The translations under genes were made by a program, and so were the position numbers. Under the pieces are notes generated by a model, which was given only the letters and a program-made list of their open reading frames with translations, had not been told where the DNA came from and made no database searches. DNA of 64,000 nt from Chitinimonas viridis (lineage in GTDB: Bacteria > Pseudomonadota > Gammaproteobacteria > Burkholderiales > Chitinimonadaceae), in NCBI RefSeq assembly GCF_030409555.1, contig NZ_JAUFPU010000002.1:186001-250000 (forward strand), written 5' to 3'. This document shows, in pieces, positions 1-11,905 of the stretch (position 1 is its first letter; each line of letters begins with the position of its first letter).

Positions 1-858
1 CAAATTGATAACAAATTTCCTAATTCGGCACGCATTGGCCTAATTCACCTTTTAATTTATCTTGTGGATTCTGGATACATTCCCAACTGGGTTGTGATTG
101 CGCGCGAAATACACCGCATCAGTAGGCTGCCACCTGTTGAATATAATTTGAATTCGGCGACCAGCCTCAAAGCAGCACAAAACGATGCCATAAAAGCTCT
201 TGATAATCTTTCATGGGAAAAATGCTATGATTTCTGCGAACGCCTGTATACACACTTACCCAGTGAAGTTGCATATCACGACAACAATGATAACCACATA
301 ATTCACACTTCACGTGGCGAAATTCAAGCATACATAGCCGAAGAAATTCAGCGCTTATTCCTTGAAGAACGCTTGGCATATGAGTTTAACGAAGGCACAG
401 TCCGGCGTCGCGGAAGAAAGCACACCACAGATCTTGTAACAAGGACATAAGTAGTTTTAGGCGAACCTGAGCTACTAAGGGCACGAAGACACTATGAAAA
501 AGCGTTACAATTCTTTAGAGATCCGACCAACCCAGATTATGAGAATTCCGTCAAAGAAGCAGTATGTGCAGTTGAAGCAGCTGGAAAAGCGCTCTTTCCC
601 ACATCTAAAGCATCAACACTTGGCGACCTAACAAAGTGGCTACGAAACCCCAACAATGGAGCTGTACCCAAAGCCATATGTCAAACCTTTGAAGGCATTT
701 ACGCCTTTAGAAGTGGTGGCGAAGGAGTTGGTCACGGCGGCACCCAAGGAGGAAAAGTTACACTCGAGGTTACCGAGTATGTATTAGCATTAAGCGCATC
801 ACAAATTATTTACTTAGTTGACATTGCAAACTCCAGGGATATAGATATTCCATTTTGA
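1..858 (+). pseudogene. AbiJ-like (HEPN-type) abortive infection protein, 5' end outside window, interrupted by in-frame TAA
   Basis: The reading frame is open from the first base, so the gene starts outside the window. It reads through to a TGA at 856-858 except for a single TAA at 448-450. The residues on both sides of the stop look like one protein: a basic segment ending HTTDLVTRT before it, and VVLGEPELLRARRHYEKAL after it, without frame change. The second half carries VCAVEAAGKALF and a glycine-rich GGEGVGHGG stretch that I associate with the C-terminal HEPN-like half of AbiJ-family abortive infection proteins; this assignment is from memory of the family. A GTG at 64 could start the first part but the sequence before it also looks coding. 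The DNA is AT-rich compared with the rest of the window, as expected of a transferred defence gene. Nonsense mutation, sequencing error or a programmed stop cannot be told apart here. Confidence 0.6.
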
Positions 859-990
859 CCAAAATCATCCCTACGATTTGATCTTTCAGTCAATATTAAC
901 ACCAAAAACCTCACAGCTCCCCTCGCGCATTTTTTCCATACACACCCACAACCACGCACTAAGCTGTAATCACACCCAAGACAGGAACCC

Positions 991-1569
991 ATGATGAGCG
1001 ATACCGCCAAGGCCCTGGCCACGCAGTTGGCCAATATCGAGCAACGCAGCGGCAAGCGTCTGGATGAGCTGGTGGCGCTGGTGCGGCAGAGCAGCCTGAA
1101 AAAGCATGGCGAGCTGCGCGATATGCTGCAGCGTGAGCTGGGCCTGGGGTATGGCGATGCCAATACCCTGGTGCACCATGCGCTGCAGTCTGATGGCGGG
1201 AGCGCTGCGGCGGCCCAGGGCTTGTCGGGGGATGAAGTGCTCGATGGCCTCTACAGCGGTCCGAAAGCCGCGCTACGGCCCATACACGACAAGCTCATGG
1301 CGGCCTTGGCCAGTTTTGGCGAGTTTGAGACTGCGCCCAAGAAGACCTGTGTCAGCCTGCGGCGCAAGAAACAGTTTGCCATGGTGGGGCCGGCGACCAA
1401 GACCTGTGTCGAGGTCGGCATCAACCACAAGAGCCTGAGCCCGACCGAGCGCCTGCAGGCGCTGCCGGCGGGTGGCATGTGCCAGTACAAGGTCAGGCTG
1501 AGCCAGCCGGAGGAAGTGGATGAGGCGCTGCTGGGTTGGTTGCGGCAGGCCTACGACAGTGCGAGCTGA
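991..1569 (+). CDS. DUF4287/DUF5655 domain protein
   Basis: A 192-residue soluble protein. Residues 1-60 form a helical DUF4287-like segment (KRLDELVALVRQ, KHGELRDMLQRELGLGYGDANTLVHHAL), and residues 80-190 resemble the DUF5655 domain (YSGPKAALRPIHDKLMAAL, then TCVSLRRKKQFAMVGPATKT). Both domains are widespread in bacteria and often joined in this order; their biochemical role is not established to my knowledge. Two ATG codons lie in tandem at 991 and 994; an AGGA at about 983 fits either. There is no signal peptide or membrane segment. It stands alone, with 174 bp before the next gene. Confidence 0.8.
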   Translation: MMSDTAKALATQLANIEQRSGKRLDELVALVRQSSLKKHGELRDMLQRELGLGYGDANTLVHHALQSDGGSAAAAQGLSGDEVLDGLYSGPKAALRPIHDKLMAALASFGEFETAPKKTCVSLRRKKQFAMVGPATKTCVEVGINHKSLSPTERLQALPAGGMCQYKVRLSQPEEVDEALLGWLRQAYDSAS

Positions 1570-1675
1570 AGGGCGCTGCCAGCAGCCTCAACGCGTTGCG
1601 GCATCGCTTGCCAGGCAGGGTTTTATCGTTGCATATCAAATACATGCTGCATCGTGGCATGTACCCGCACCTTGT

Positions 1676-1704
1676 CTTGCCTGGAAACCGAGGTTTCCGG
1701 CAAG
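1676..1704. terminator. Strong stem-loop between DUF4287 gene and LpxH-like gene
   Basis: CTTGCC and GGCAAG enclose GGAAACC and GGTTTCC around a GA centre, giving about 13 pairs with one bulged T. No T-run follows on the plus strand, so it is only a possible terminator or processing site. Confidence 0.35.
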
Positions 1705-1743
1705 GCACTGAGCCGCGTCAACGCCTTGTCACATTAGCGGGGC

Positions 1744-4322
<2,579 letters not shown>

Positions 4323-4391
4323 CTATCGGTGCGCTGCACCCGGGCCATGCCACCGTCTGGCGGCCTGGGGCCGGGTGCCTGGCATGGCCGA

Positions 4392-4679
4392 TTACAGGTC
4401 GCCTATGGTGCCGCCCTTGCTGAGGCATTCCTTGGCGGTCACGGCCTTGAAGCCATGGCCCTTGCAGGCATTCTGGCCTTTGCAACCATGCTCGGCGGTC
4501 TTGCAGTCGCTATTGCCCTTGCAGTCATGCACGTTGTAGCAGTGCACCTTGTCGTTGGCGGCAACTGCCTTGCCGGACGAGCCCTTGGGGGCATCGGCGG
4601 CCATGGCGCCAGCGGCCAGTGCCAAGGCGCCGGCGGCGAGGGCGAAGGAAGTGGCCGATTTGAGGGTACGTGCGTTCAT
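4392..4679 (-). CDS. bufA2: BufA2-type periplasmic bufferin metallophore precursor
   Basis: A 95-residue secreted peptide. Residues 1-28 form a signal peptide (charged start, then an Ala/Leu-rich core ending AMAADA). The mature part has six cysteines at 47, 53, 59, 66, 72 and 85, four of them in the repeated pattern C-K-G or C-K-T ([23 protein letters not shown]). This is the layout of BufA2-type precursors, whose cysteines are modified by BufB/BufC; known bufferins bind copper in the periplasm. An AGGAG sits 7 bases before the ATG at 4679, which fixes the start. It precedes the fused bufBC gene, so the two probably form an operon. A TGTAAG at 4821-4816 upstream could be part of an ECF-type promoter, but that is weak. 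Confidence 0.85.
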   Translation of the reverse strand: MNARTLKSATSFALAAGALALAAGAMAADAPKGSSGKAVAANDKVHCYNVHDCKGNSDCKTAEHGCKGQNACKGHGFKAVTAKECLSKGGTIGDL

Positions 4680-4846
4680 GCTGTGCTCCTGAGTAAAAGG
4701 TGGGGAGGTATCGTCGGTGCGGCATCGGGTTTGGCCGGCAACGCTGGCTATCCGGTGTTGCCGGCAGAGCCCGAACGCATCCGCCGTGCACCTTGGTCTG
4801 GCCGCCCACGCTTTTCTTACACAGGCTTTCAATAAAATCGGTGCTG

Positions 4847-5278
4847 CTATTTGCAGTCGCCCAAACGCTTGGCGCTGAACTCGGTGCTCATGCGCATCCG
4901 CCCCTGCGGCCCCATGCTGTCCACGGTGGTCTTTCCACTGTAGCTGTCCGTGCCAAAGGTCATGCTGCCGCTGATCTCGCTGGGCTGGGCGCCGGTGCAT
5001 TTCATGCGGTAGACCATGGTGTTGCCCGTCATGCTGTTGCTCAGCATGGTGCAGGCCGGCGCCTTGCCATCGGGGCTCTTGGGCATGGCCGGGCGGGTCA
5101 TGTTCTGGGCGTCTTCGGGCTTCATGCATTGCTTGACGGTCGTCGGCGGGATATTGACCTTCATGCCTTCCATATTCATCTTGCTGGTAATGGACCACAT
5201 GCCCGGCCGGATGGCGGGGTTGGCCCAGACGGCTGCGGTGAAGAGGATCAGGCAGGTATGACGGGCGAGACGCGACAT
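4847..5278 (-). CDS. DUF3617 domain periplasmic protein
   Basis: A 143-residue protein with a signal peptide ([19 protein letters not shown]) followed by the DUF3617 pattern: [17 protein letters not shown], a Cys in [28 protein letters not shown], and a strand-rich end with DCK. The family is common in proteobacteria and of unknown function; four cysteines in the mature part could form disulphides. The ATG at 5278 has AAGGAG just upstream; an ATG 75 bases further out gives a non-signal extension and is rejected. It is on the same strand as bufA2, 167 bp upstream, so co-transcription with the bufferin genes is possible but unproven. Confidence 0.8.
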   Translation of the reverse strand: MSRLARHTCLILFTAAVWANPAIRPGMWSITSKMNMEGMKVNIPPTTVKQCMKPEDAQNMTRPAMPKSPDGKAPACTMLSNSMTGNTMVYRMKCTGAQPSEISGSMTFGTDSYSGKTTVDSMGPQGRMRMSTEFSAKRLGDCK

Positions 5279-5395
5279 GACATGCTCCTTGCAAGATGAC
5301 CAGCTCGATGGTGGCGGGATCCCACCAGTGTAGACCCCTCTTGTGTTTGGCAACTACGGCTGCATCTGATCGGTACTACGACTACTGATACCACC

Positions 5396-6175
5396 ATGTT
5401 CAACTTCCTCAGCCGCAAATCCGAGCATGACCCGCTGGCCAACCCAGCCTGGCCGGAGCTGGGCCGGCAGATGCCTTTGCTGCAAGGCCTGAGTACAGAG
5501 GAGTGGCAAAGGTTGGAAGACCGCATGCGGCACTTCCTGAGCCACAAGGCCATCAGTGGGGCGCATGGCTTTGCGCTGAGCCAGAACCGTTTGCTGACCA
5601 TCGCGGCGCAGGCCAGCCTGCCCATCATCAATCTGGACGATACGGCCTATCAGGGCTGGCACGACGTGGTGATCTACCCCGGTGCCTTTGTCAGCCGCGA
5701 GGCCTGGCGCGATGAGCAGGGCCTGATGCATGAGGGGGCGCAGAATGTGTCGGGCATGGCGCGTAGCGATGGCCCTATCCTGCTGTCCTGGCCCGATAGC
5801 CGCCAGGGGCCAGCACTGGATGGCCGCAATGTGGTGATACACGAGTGTGCCCACAAGCTCGACATGCTCAATGGCCGCGCCGATGGTTTTCCGCCCTTGC
5901 ATGCCGGCATGGTGCAGGCCGATTGGAGCCGTGCCTTCGAGCGGGGCTATCAGGATTTTCGCCGCAGGGTAGACTACGGCGAGCCGGTACGTATCGACCC
6001 CTATGGCGCAACCAATCCGGCCGAGTTCTTTGCCGTGCTATCCGAATACTTCTTTGAGTTGCCGCACCTGCTGCATGCCGAGTACCCGGCCATCTACGAG
6101 CAATTGCGCCAGTTCTACCGACAGGACCCTGGCATGCGCCTGCCGGTACTGGGCCTGGATGAGAACGACTGGTAG
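5396..6175 (+). CDS. mtfA: MtfA-like zinc-dependent peptidase (M90)
   Basis: 259 residues, the usual size of MtfA. The zinc-binding HECAH lies at 149-153 with DMLNG following, and NPAEFFAVLSEYFFE near residue 207 supplies the third ligand region. In enterobacteria MtfA binds the repressor Mlc and has aminopeptidase activity, linking it to glucose uptake control; whether that role holds here is not shown. There is no signal peptide. The gene is divergent from the DUF3617 gene, with 117 bp between the starts. Confidence 0.85.
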   Translation: MFNFLSRKSEHDPLANPAWPELGRQMPLLQGLSTEEWQRLEDRMRHFLSHKAISGAHGFALSQNRLLTIAAQASLPIINLDDTAYQGWHDVVIYPGAFVSREAWRDEQGLMHEGAQNVSGMARSDGPILLSWPDSRQGPALDGRNVVIHECAHKLDMLNGRADGFPPLHAGMVQADWSRAFERGYQDFRRRVDYGEPVRIDPYGATNPAEFFAVLSEYFFELPHLLHAEYPAIYEQLRQFYRQDPGMRLPVLGLDENDW

Positions 6176-6209
6176 GCGAACCGGCCAAGGGCGCCTGGGC
6201 GTAGTTTGA

Positions 6210-6719
6210 TCAATCTGGGGCCTTGGCCTGGCTGCTGCCTTGCTTCATGGCTTCGCGCTGCTCGGCATAATCCAGCCGGTGCTGGCGTCTGAGCTGGGCC
6301 TCGCTATAGCGCCGACGGGCTTCGGCACTATCCAGTGCCAGCGGTGGCACTGCAACGGGCTTACCGTCGTCGTCTACCGCCACCATGGTAAAGAAACAGC
6401 TGTTGGTATGGCGTACGCTGCCCTGGCGCACATGCTCGGCCACCACCTTGATGCCGATTTCCATGGAGCTGCGGCCGGTGTAGTTGACGCTGGCCAGAAA
6501 GGTGACCAACTCGCCCACATGGATGGGCTGGGCAAAGGTGACCTGATCCACCGACAGCGTCACCACATAGCTGCCGGCATAGCGGCTGGCGCAAGCATAG
6601 GCCACCTGATCAAGCAGTTTGAGTATGGCGCCACCATGGACGTTGCCCGAGAAATTGGCCATGTCCGGTGTCATCAGCACCGTCATGCTCAATTCATTGG
6701 GGCGCATGGCGTCGCTCAT
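6210..6719 (-). CDS. Hotdog-fold acyl-CoA thioesterase (YciA/BACH type)
   Basis: 169 residues of the acyl-CoA hydrolase family. The hotdog helix region NFSGNVHGGAILKLLDQVAYACASRYAG contains the Asn/His/Gly block and the catalytic Asp of the family, followed by strands VVTLSVDQVTFAQPIHVGELVTF and FFTMVAVDDDGKPVAVPPL. It hydrolyses acyl-CoA to free acid and CoA in the cytosol. It is the last gene of a three-gene operon: its ATG overlaps the stop of the CheC-like gene by four bases. Why a thioesterase follows two signalling genes is unclear. Confidence 0.85.
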   Translation of the reverse strand: MSDAMRPNELSMTVLMTPDMANFSGNVHGGAILKLLDQVAYACASRYAGSYVVTLSVDQVTFAQPIHVGELVTFLASVNYTGRSSMEIGIKVVAEHVRQGSVRHTNSCFFTMVAVDDDGKPVAVPPLALDSAEARRRYSEAQLRRQHRLDYAEQREAMKQGSSQAKAPD

Positions 6720-7348
6720 CCGTGATTGACCGCCGCCCCCAGGTGCCCCAGGAACCGGTCGACCCCGTTGCGCAAGCCATCCAGTGAGGAGACACCCAGC
6801 AAGAACGCCAGATAGCCTTCAATGCGTTTGGTTTCGAGCAGAAACTGTATGTGCAGGAACAGTACCTGGCATTCCGGCTCGGCCCCCCGCTGCAGCAGCA
6901 CATCCACCCCCTTGCCGCTGCACAGGCTGGGGAGCGAGTAATCGAAATCCTCGGCCATGATATCGGCCAGGGCCGAGAGGCAGGCGGTCAACAGTACATT
7001 GCCTACCTCGGCCAGGGCATCGCTGGTCAGCGCTTCGACATCCACCGGCTGCTTCAGCGAATTGAGCATCAGGCGGACCACTTCTTCGCCATCGTCGTCG
7101 GCAAACATCAACAGGGCATCGCCATCAAAGCTGCCGGCAAAATGCTGGGCCACGGCATCCACATGGCGCCACTGCGCCCAACCTATGCGGTCATTCAATT
7201 CATCTAGCCGGCAAAACCGCATGGCCGGCACCGACAGGCTGACCTCTTCGCCCACCAATCCACTCATGGCAGCCGCAGCTCGCCCTACGCTGATATTGAA
7301 AATCTCGCATAGCGCATCATGCTGCAGCGGGCTGAGGTAGTTGTTCAT
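6716..7348 (-). CDS. CheC-like chemotaxis phosphatase family protein
   Basis: 210 residues resembling CheC. The N-terminal motif LCEIFNISVGRAAAAMSGLVGEEV and the second copy ALAEVGNVLLTACLSALADIM are the paired E-x3-N-x2-G signatures of the CheC/CheX/FliY phosphatase fold. CheC proteins dephosphorylate CheY-P. The gene overlaps the upstream response regulator by four bases (7345-7348) and the downstream thioesterase by four, so the three are translationally coupled. The most direct reading is that it acts on the neighbouring single-domain response regulator. Confidence 0.8.
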   Translation of the reverse strand: MNNYLSPLQHDALCEIFNISVGRAAAAMSGLVGEEVSLSVPAMRFCRLDELNDRIGWAQWRHVDAVAQHFAGSFDGDALLMFADDDGEEVVRLMLNSLKQPVDVEALTSDALAEVGNVLLTACLSALADIMAEDFDYSLPSLCSGKGVDVLLQRGAEPECQVLFLHIQFLLETKRIEGYLAFLLGVSSLDGLRNGVDRFLGHLGAAVNHG

Positions 7349-7710
7349 TCGCCCTCCACCAACTCCAGCAGGCGGGTAATGGTGGCTTCGGTCACTGGCT
7401 TCTGCAGAAAGTGCATGCCCAGGGTCTCGGCCCGCTGCCGCACACTGCTCTGCACATTGGCCGTCAGCACCACCACGTGGATACCCGGCCGTATCTGCAG
7501 GATACGCTCACCGGCAGCCAGGCCAGACATGCCAGGCATATTCACATCCAGCGTCACCAGCTCTATAGGCTCGCGCTCGGCCACCGCGATGGCCTCGTCG
7601 CCATTGGCTGCTTCAAAGAATACCCAGCCAGGGCGCATCTCCTCCAGATAGGCGCGCGCCAGCATGCGCGACACGCGGCTATCGTCGACAATCAGTACCG
7701 GCTTGCTCAT
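7345..7710 (-). CDS. CheY-like single-domain response regulator
   Basis: 121 residues, one receiver domain and nothing else. The acidic pair is in LIVDDSR, the phospho-acceptor Asp in LVTLDVNMPGMSG, the Thr in VLTAN and the Lys in FLQKPVTEA. Such stand-alone receivers act by protein contact rather than by DNA binding. It is the first gene of the operon with a CheC-like phosphatase and a thioesterase. No kinase is adjacent, so the phosphate donor must be encoded elsewhere. Confidence 0.9.
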   Translation of the reverse strand: MSKPVLIVDDSRVSRMLARAYLEEMRPGWVFFEAANGDEAIAVAEREPIELVTLDVNMPGMSGLAAGERILQIRPGIHVVVLTANVQSSVRQRAETLGMHFLQKPVTEATITRLLELVEGE

Positions 7711-7866
7711 GGGCAGACACTTTCTGATAGGGCAACAATTGCGATATTTGCATCATAGTGCATACACCATAGCAAGCCAGCAAGACCGGCCGGAACCATT
7801 TAATACTGCCAATTGTCGGCAAACACACTAAACCTGAATAACGGGAATTACGGATCGCACACCACC

Positions 7867-8634
7867 ATGCGTCGCCTTGCCGTGTTATTGATCTTCTGGC
7901 TTACCCTGGCATCAGCCCAGGCGCGTGAGCAATTCACCGTCTGCTTCGATGACTGGGCGCCCTATGCTGCCTATACCCCGGAGCGGGGCCACTACGGCAT
8001 CACGGTGGCGTTGATGCGGGAGATATTCAACGACATGGGCCTGGGCCTTAAGCTGCAATCGGCCACCCAGAGCCGCTGTGTGGCCGCTGCCCATGCCGGC
8101 CGCATCGACATCATGCTGTTTGGCGACAAGGAAGCCCTGCCTGCCCACTGGCTGGCCACTAATATTCCCACCGAGTTCTGGCTGGTAGGCGCCTGGGTGC
8201 CGCAGCAATCACCCCTGCAGCGCTATGAGCAGTTGGCACAGTTCAACGGCCTGCGGGTCGCCATGGTGACCGACTATATCTACCCGGCGCCCATACATGG
8301 CTACCATGGCTGGCGCAGTGTCATGGTGGGTGACGCCATAGACGGGGTACGCCAGCTGGCTGCGCGCCGGGTAGATGTCATGTTCGACGACCTGATCTGG
8401 ATGCGCCAGATTGCCAAGAGCAAGAAGCTTAAGATACGGATGTTGCCGCCGCTGATTGCCGCACAGCCGCAGCAGCATTTCTACAAACCCCATCTGGCAC
8501 CCTTGTTCGAGCGCTATGAGCAGGAGGTACAGGCCCGCATCAAGCGCGGCGAGCTGGATGCAAGCTATCGTGCAGAACTAGGCATCAGCTACGACGCGCT
8601 ACGCCGGGGTGACTATGCTGGCGCACTACAATAG
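7867..8634 (+). CDS. Periplasmic amino-acid-type solute-binding protein (SBP_bac_3)
   Basis: About 255 residues from the chosen start, MRRLAVLLIFWLTLASAQA giving a signal peptide cut before REQF. The mature part follows the family 3 fold: FTVCFDDWAPYAAYTPERGHYGITVALMREIF, then a second lobe with LNGLRVAMV-like strand (FNGLRVAMVTDYIY) and VMFDDLIWMRQI. An in-frame ATG at 7813 would put 18 polar residues before the signal peptide and is less likely. No permease or ATPase is adjacent, so it may feed a remote transporter or act as a sensor-like protein. The ligand is unknown. Confidence 0.75.
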   Translation: MRRLAVLLIFWLTLASAQAREQFTVCFDDWAPYAAYTPERGHYGITVALMREIFNDMGLGLKLQSATQSRCVAAAHAGRIDIMLFGDKEALPAHWLATNIPTEFWLVGAWVPQQSPLQRYEQLAQFNGLRVAMVTDYIYPAPIHGYHGWRSVMVGDAIDGVRQLAARRVDVMFDDLIWMRQIAKSKKLKIRMLPPLIAAQPQQHFYKPHLAPLFERYEQEVQARIKRGELDASYRAELGISYDALRRGDYAGALQ

Positions 8635-8646
8635 AATGATTCTCAT
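8635..8646 (+). promoter_or_regulatory. Fur-box-like site before fumC
   Basis: AATGATTCTCAT matches twelve consecutive bases of the Fur consensus GATAATGATTCTCATTATC; the outer bases match poorly. It begins right after the stop of the upstream gene and 60 bp before the fumC start. Iron repression of the iron-free fumarase is known in other proteobacteria. Confidence 0.55.
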
Positions 8647-8705
8647 CTAGCCCCGTACCCCTATTTGGGTCGGGCTTCTCGCGTACGCTTTCAGGACAAT
8701 CCCGC

Positions 8706-10109
<1,404 letters not shown>

Positions 10110-10194
10110 GCGCCTGTGGTGGACTCCAGCCATCACTGGGTGACGATGAGCTAAGCTGGGCCTGTACTCGGTAGTTTATGACTACCCCGGTATC

Positions 10195-11298
10195 ATGCCC
10201 GGCATGCCTACCCTAGACAGCCTACGCCACCAGGCCCAGTTGGCCTTTATCGCCAGCGGCCAGGATTTTGAACTCGGCCATCCCGGCCTCTGCCCACGCA
10301 ACCCGACACAGCTGGCAGCACTGGTGCCCGGCGATGACGGGGTGCTCGCAACGCTATCGTCTGGCCTTACCGCCTGGGTGCATCACCTAGAGCAGGGTGG
10401 TGTGGGCTATGCCATCAAGAAAGCCCGTTCGCAATGCCTGGTGCAGAATCTGGACGGCCAGACTTCGTTCCTGAATGAGCTGCAGCGGCGGCGTGACATT
10501 GCCGAAATCCAGGCCCGCCACGGCGGCTTTGCCGGCATGGTACCGACGCTGTATGGCTCGCTGGCCCATGGCATCATCGTTTCGCCGTGGATAGAGGGCG
10601 GCACGGTGCAGCAGTGGGACGAACGCAAGCTGCTGCAGTTGTTCGACAGCGGTGCCGAGCTGGTACGCCATGGCCTGTTTGAATGGGACTACTGCCCGGG
10701 CAATCTGCTGGATGATGGCCGGCAGCTTTGGCTGTTCGACTTTGGCTATATGTACCGGTTTGATCCCTTGCGCCAGTTTAACTCTGCCGGCATGGGCAAC
10801 GATGTGCCCCAGCACCATCTGGCCGAGCGCTTCGAGACCCGCAACTACTTTGCCTGGTTGCTGCAACTGGAACAGGCCCAGGGGCAGGATGCCACCCTGG
10901 CGGCCTTCCGGCTGGAGAAGGAAATTGCGCTGGAATGCTATCTGCGGCTGCGTGCAGACTTGAACGCAGCAGGGGCCACGCTGGATGTGCGCGACTGGTT
11001 GGATGGCATCATCAAGCACTGGCGCCAGGCGCTCAAGGGCGAGCTGGAGGCGCTGTACTGGCAGGAAGGCTGGCGTTCGCACCGGCTGGACCTGGATGAC
11101 GATCTGCGCGGCCAGACCTGCACCCCCCGTACCCTGGCCCGATGCGACTGGCTGTTGGATGCTGTCGCCCAGCACCATGACACCCTGCGTGCCTGCGGTG
11201 CGCTGGCTGACGAAACAGTCTCATCGGATCGCCGCACGCTGCTGGCGCACTACCGGCAATTGCGCGAGCAGGCCGAAGGATTCCAGGTCACCACCTAA
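10195..11298 (+). CDS. Uncharacterised protein with kinase-like fold
   Basis: 367 residues. I do not recognise the family, but the order of motifs matches the protein kinase/phosphotransferase fold: YAIKKAR (72-78) as a nucleotide-binding Lys strand, FLNELQRRRD with a candidate helix-C Glu (95), a catalytic-loop-like DYCPGN with D165 and N170, and FDFGY with D182 as DFG. The C-terminal 170 residues are helical and unlike known domains. There is no signal peptide. Likely a small-molecule or lipopolysaccharide kinase-like enzyme, or a pseudokinase. Starts at 10195 and 10204 are both possible; no clear ribosome binding site decides. Confidence 0.6.
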   Translation: MPGMPTLDSLRHQAQLAFIASGQDFELGHPGLCPRNPTQLAALVPGDDGVLATLSSGLTAWVHHLEQGGVGYAIKKARSQCLVQNLDGQTSFLNELQRRRDIAEIQARHGGFAGMVPTLYGSLAHGIIVSPWIEGGTVQQWDERKLLQLFDSGAELVRHGLFEWDYCPGNLLDDGRQLWLFDFGYMYRFDPLRQFNSAGMGNDVPQHHLAERFETRNYFAWLLQLEQAQGQDATLAAFRLEKEIALECYLRLRADLNAAGATLDVRDWLDGIIKHWRQALKGELEALYWQEGWRSHRLDLDDDLRGQTCTPRTLARCDWLLDAVAQHHDTLRACGALADETVSSDRRTLLAHYRQLREQAEGFQVTT

Positions 11299-11319
11299 CC
11301 CCTGGCCGCAAAACAAAAC

Positions 11320-11343
11320 AGCCCGTGAGGGAACTCACGGGCT
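11320..11343 (-). terminator. Rho-independent terminator, minus strand
   Basis: A perfect 10-bp stem (AGCCCGTGAG / CTCACGGGCT) with a four-base loop. On the minus strand it is followed by GTTTTGTTTTG, so it ends the small membrane protein gene at 11413-11577; it may also serve the convergent kinase-like gene. Confidence 0.8.
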
Positions 11344-11412
11344 GCTCAGTGGGCTGGCGGCAAACATCGTGTTCTGCCGCCCGGCCCCGGTGGGGAAACT
11401 ATCGCTAGTGGC

Positions 11413-11577
11413 TCAAGCATGGCGAGCCGCCTTGGCGGTCTGCGCCACTTGCTGCTGCGCGGCATCCTGCTGGGTTGCAGGCTGGCGCAGATCGGACACG
11501 ATGGCGACACTGAACAAAGCCAGCAGACCCAGAATCAGGCAGGACTGGAAAAGGTCGTTCAATGGGTTGCGTTGCAT
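11413..11577 (-). CDS. Small single-pass membrane protein
   Basis: 54 residues: a short polar start (MQRNPLNDLFQ), one hydrophobic helix (SCLILGLLALFSVAIV) and a Gln/Ala-rich tail. AGGAG lies 7 bases before the ATG at 11577, and a strong terminator follows the stop, so this is very likely a real gene. I know no family for it. The next gene upstream is divergent. Confidence 0.6.
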   Translation of the reverse strand: MQRNPLNDLFQSCLILGLLALFSVAIVSDLRQPATQQDAAQQQVAQTAKAARHA

Positions 11578-11905
11578 GGTTTGGCTCCTGGTGGGTTTAT
11601 CTGGCAGGCCCCTGCCCGCCTTGCATGGTTGGCATAGTGGCTGAGTGCTTGGCAAGTCGCGACCGGCTTGCGACCAAGTGCAGGTAGACGGGCGCGAATG
11701 ACGTACAGTGCCGACGAAATGTCAGGCGCCCCCCGGGAAATCCGCCATCAGCAACGCTCAATGACGAAGTCATAGCCAAGCCAGGCAAATCAAATACTTA
11801 GAGCACCCCAGTGGGCGTACCAACCGGTGAAGAACAAGCTTGCCAGCCTCTACATAGACAGGGATGATGCGCGGCTCGTTTGTTTATTCACCTCCTCGCT
11901 CCGCC
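11578..11905. other. 328-bp divergent intergenic region
   Basis: Lies between the small membrane protein (minus) and the DUF805 gene (plus), so it must hold both promoters. No gene, repeat or clear operator was seen. Confidence 0.5.

Noticed and set aside
4796-4821. ECF sigma promoter upstream of bufA2
   Set aside because: Only a TGTAAG is present; no convincing -10 element was found, so it was mentioned but not listed as a feature.
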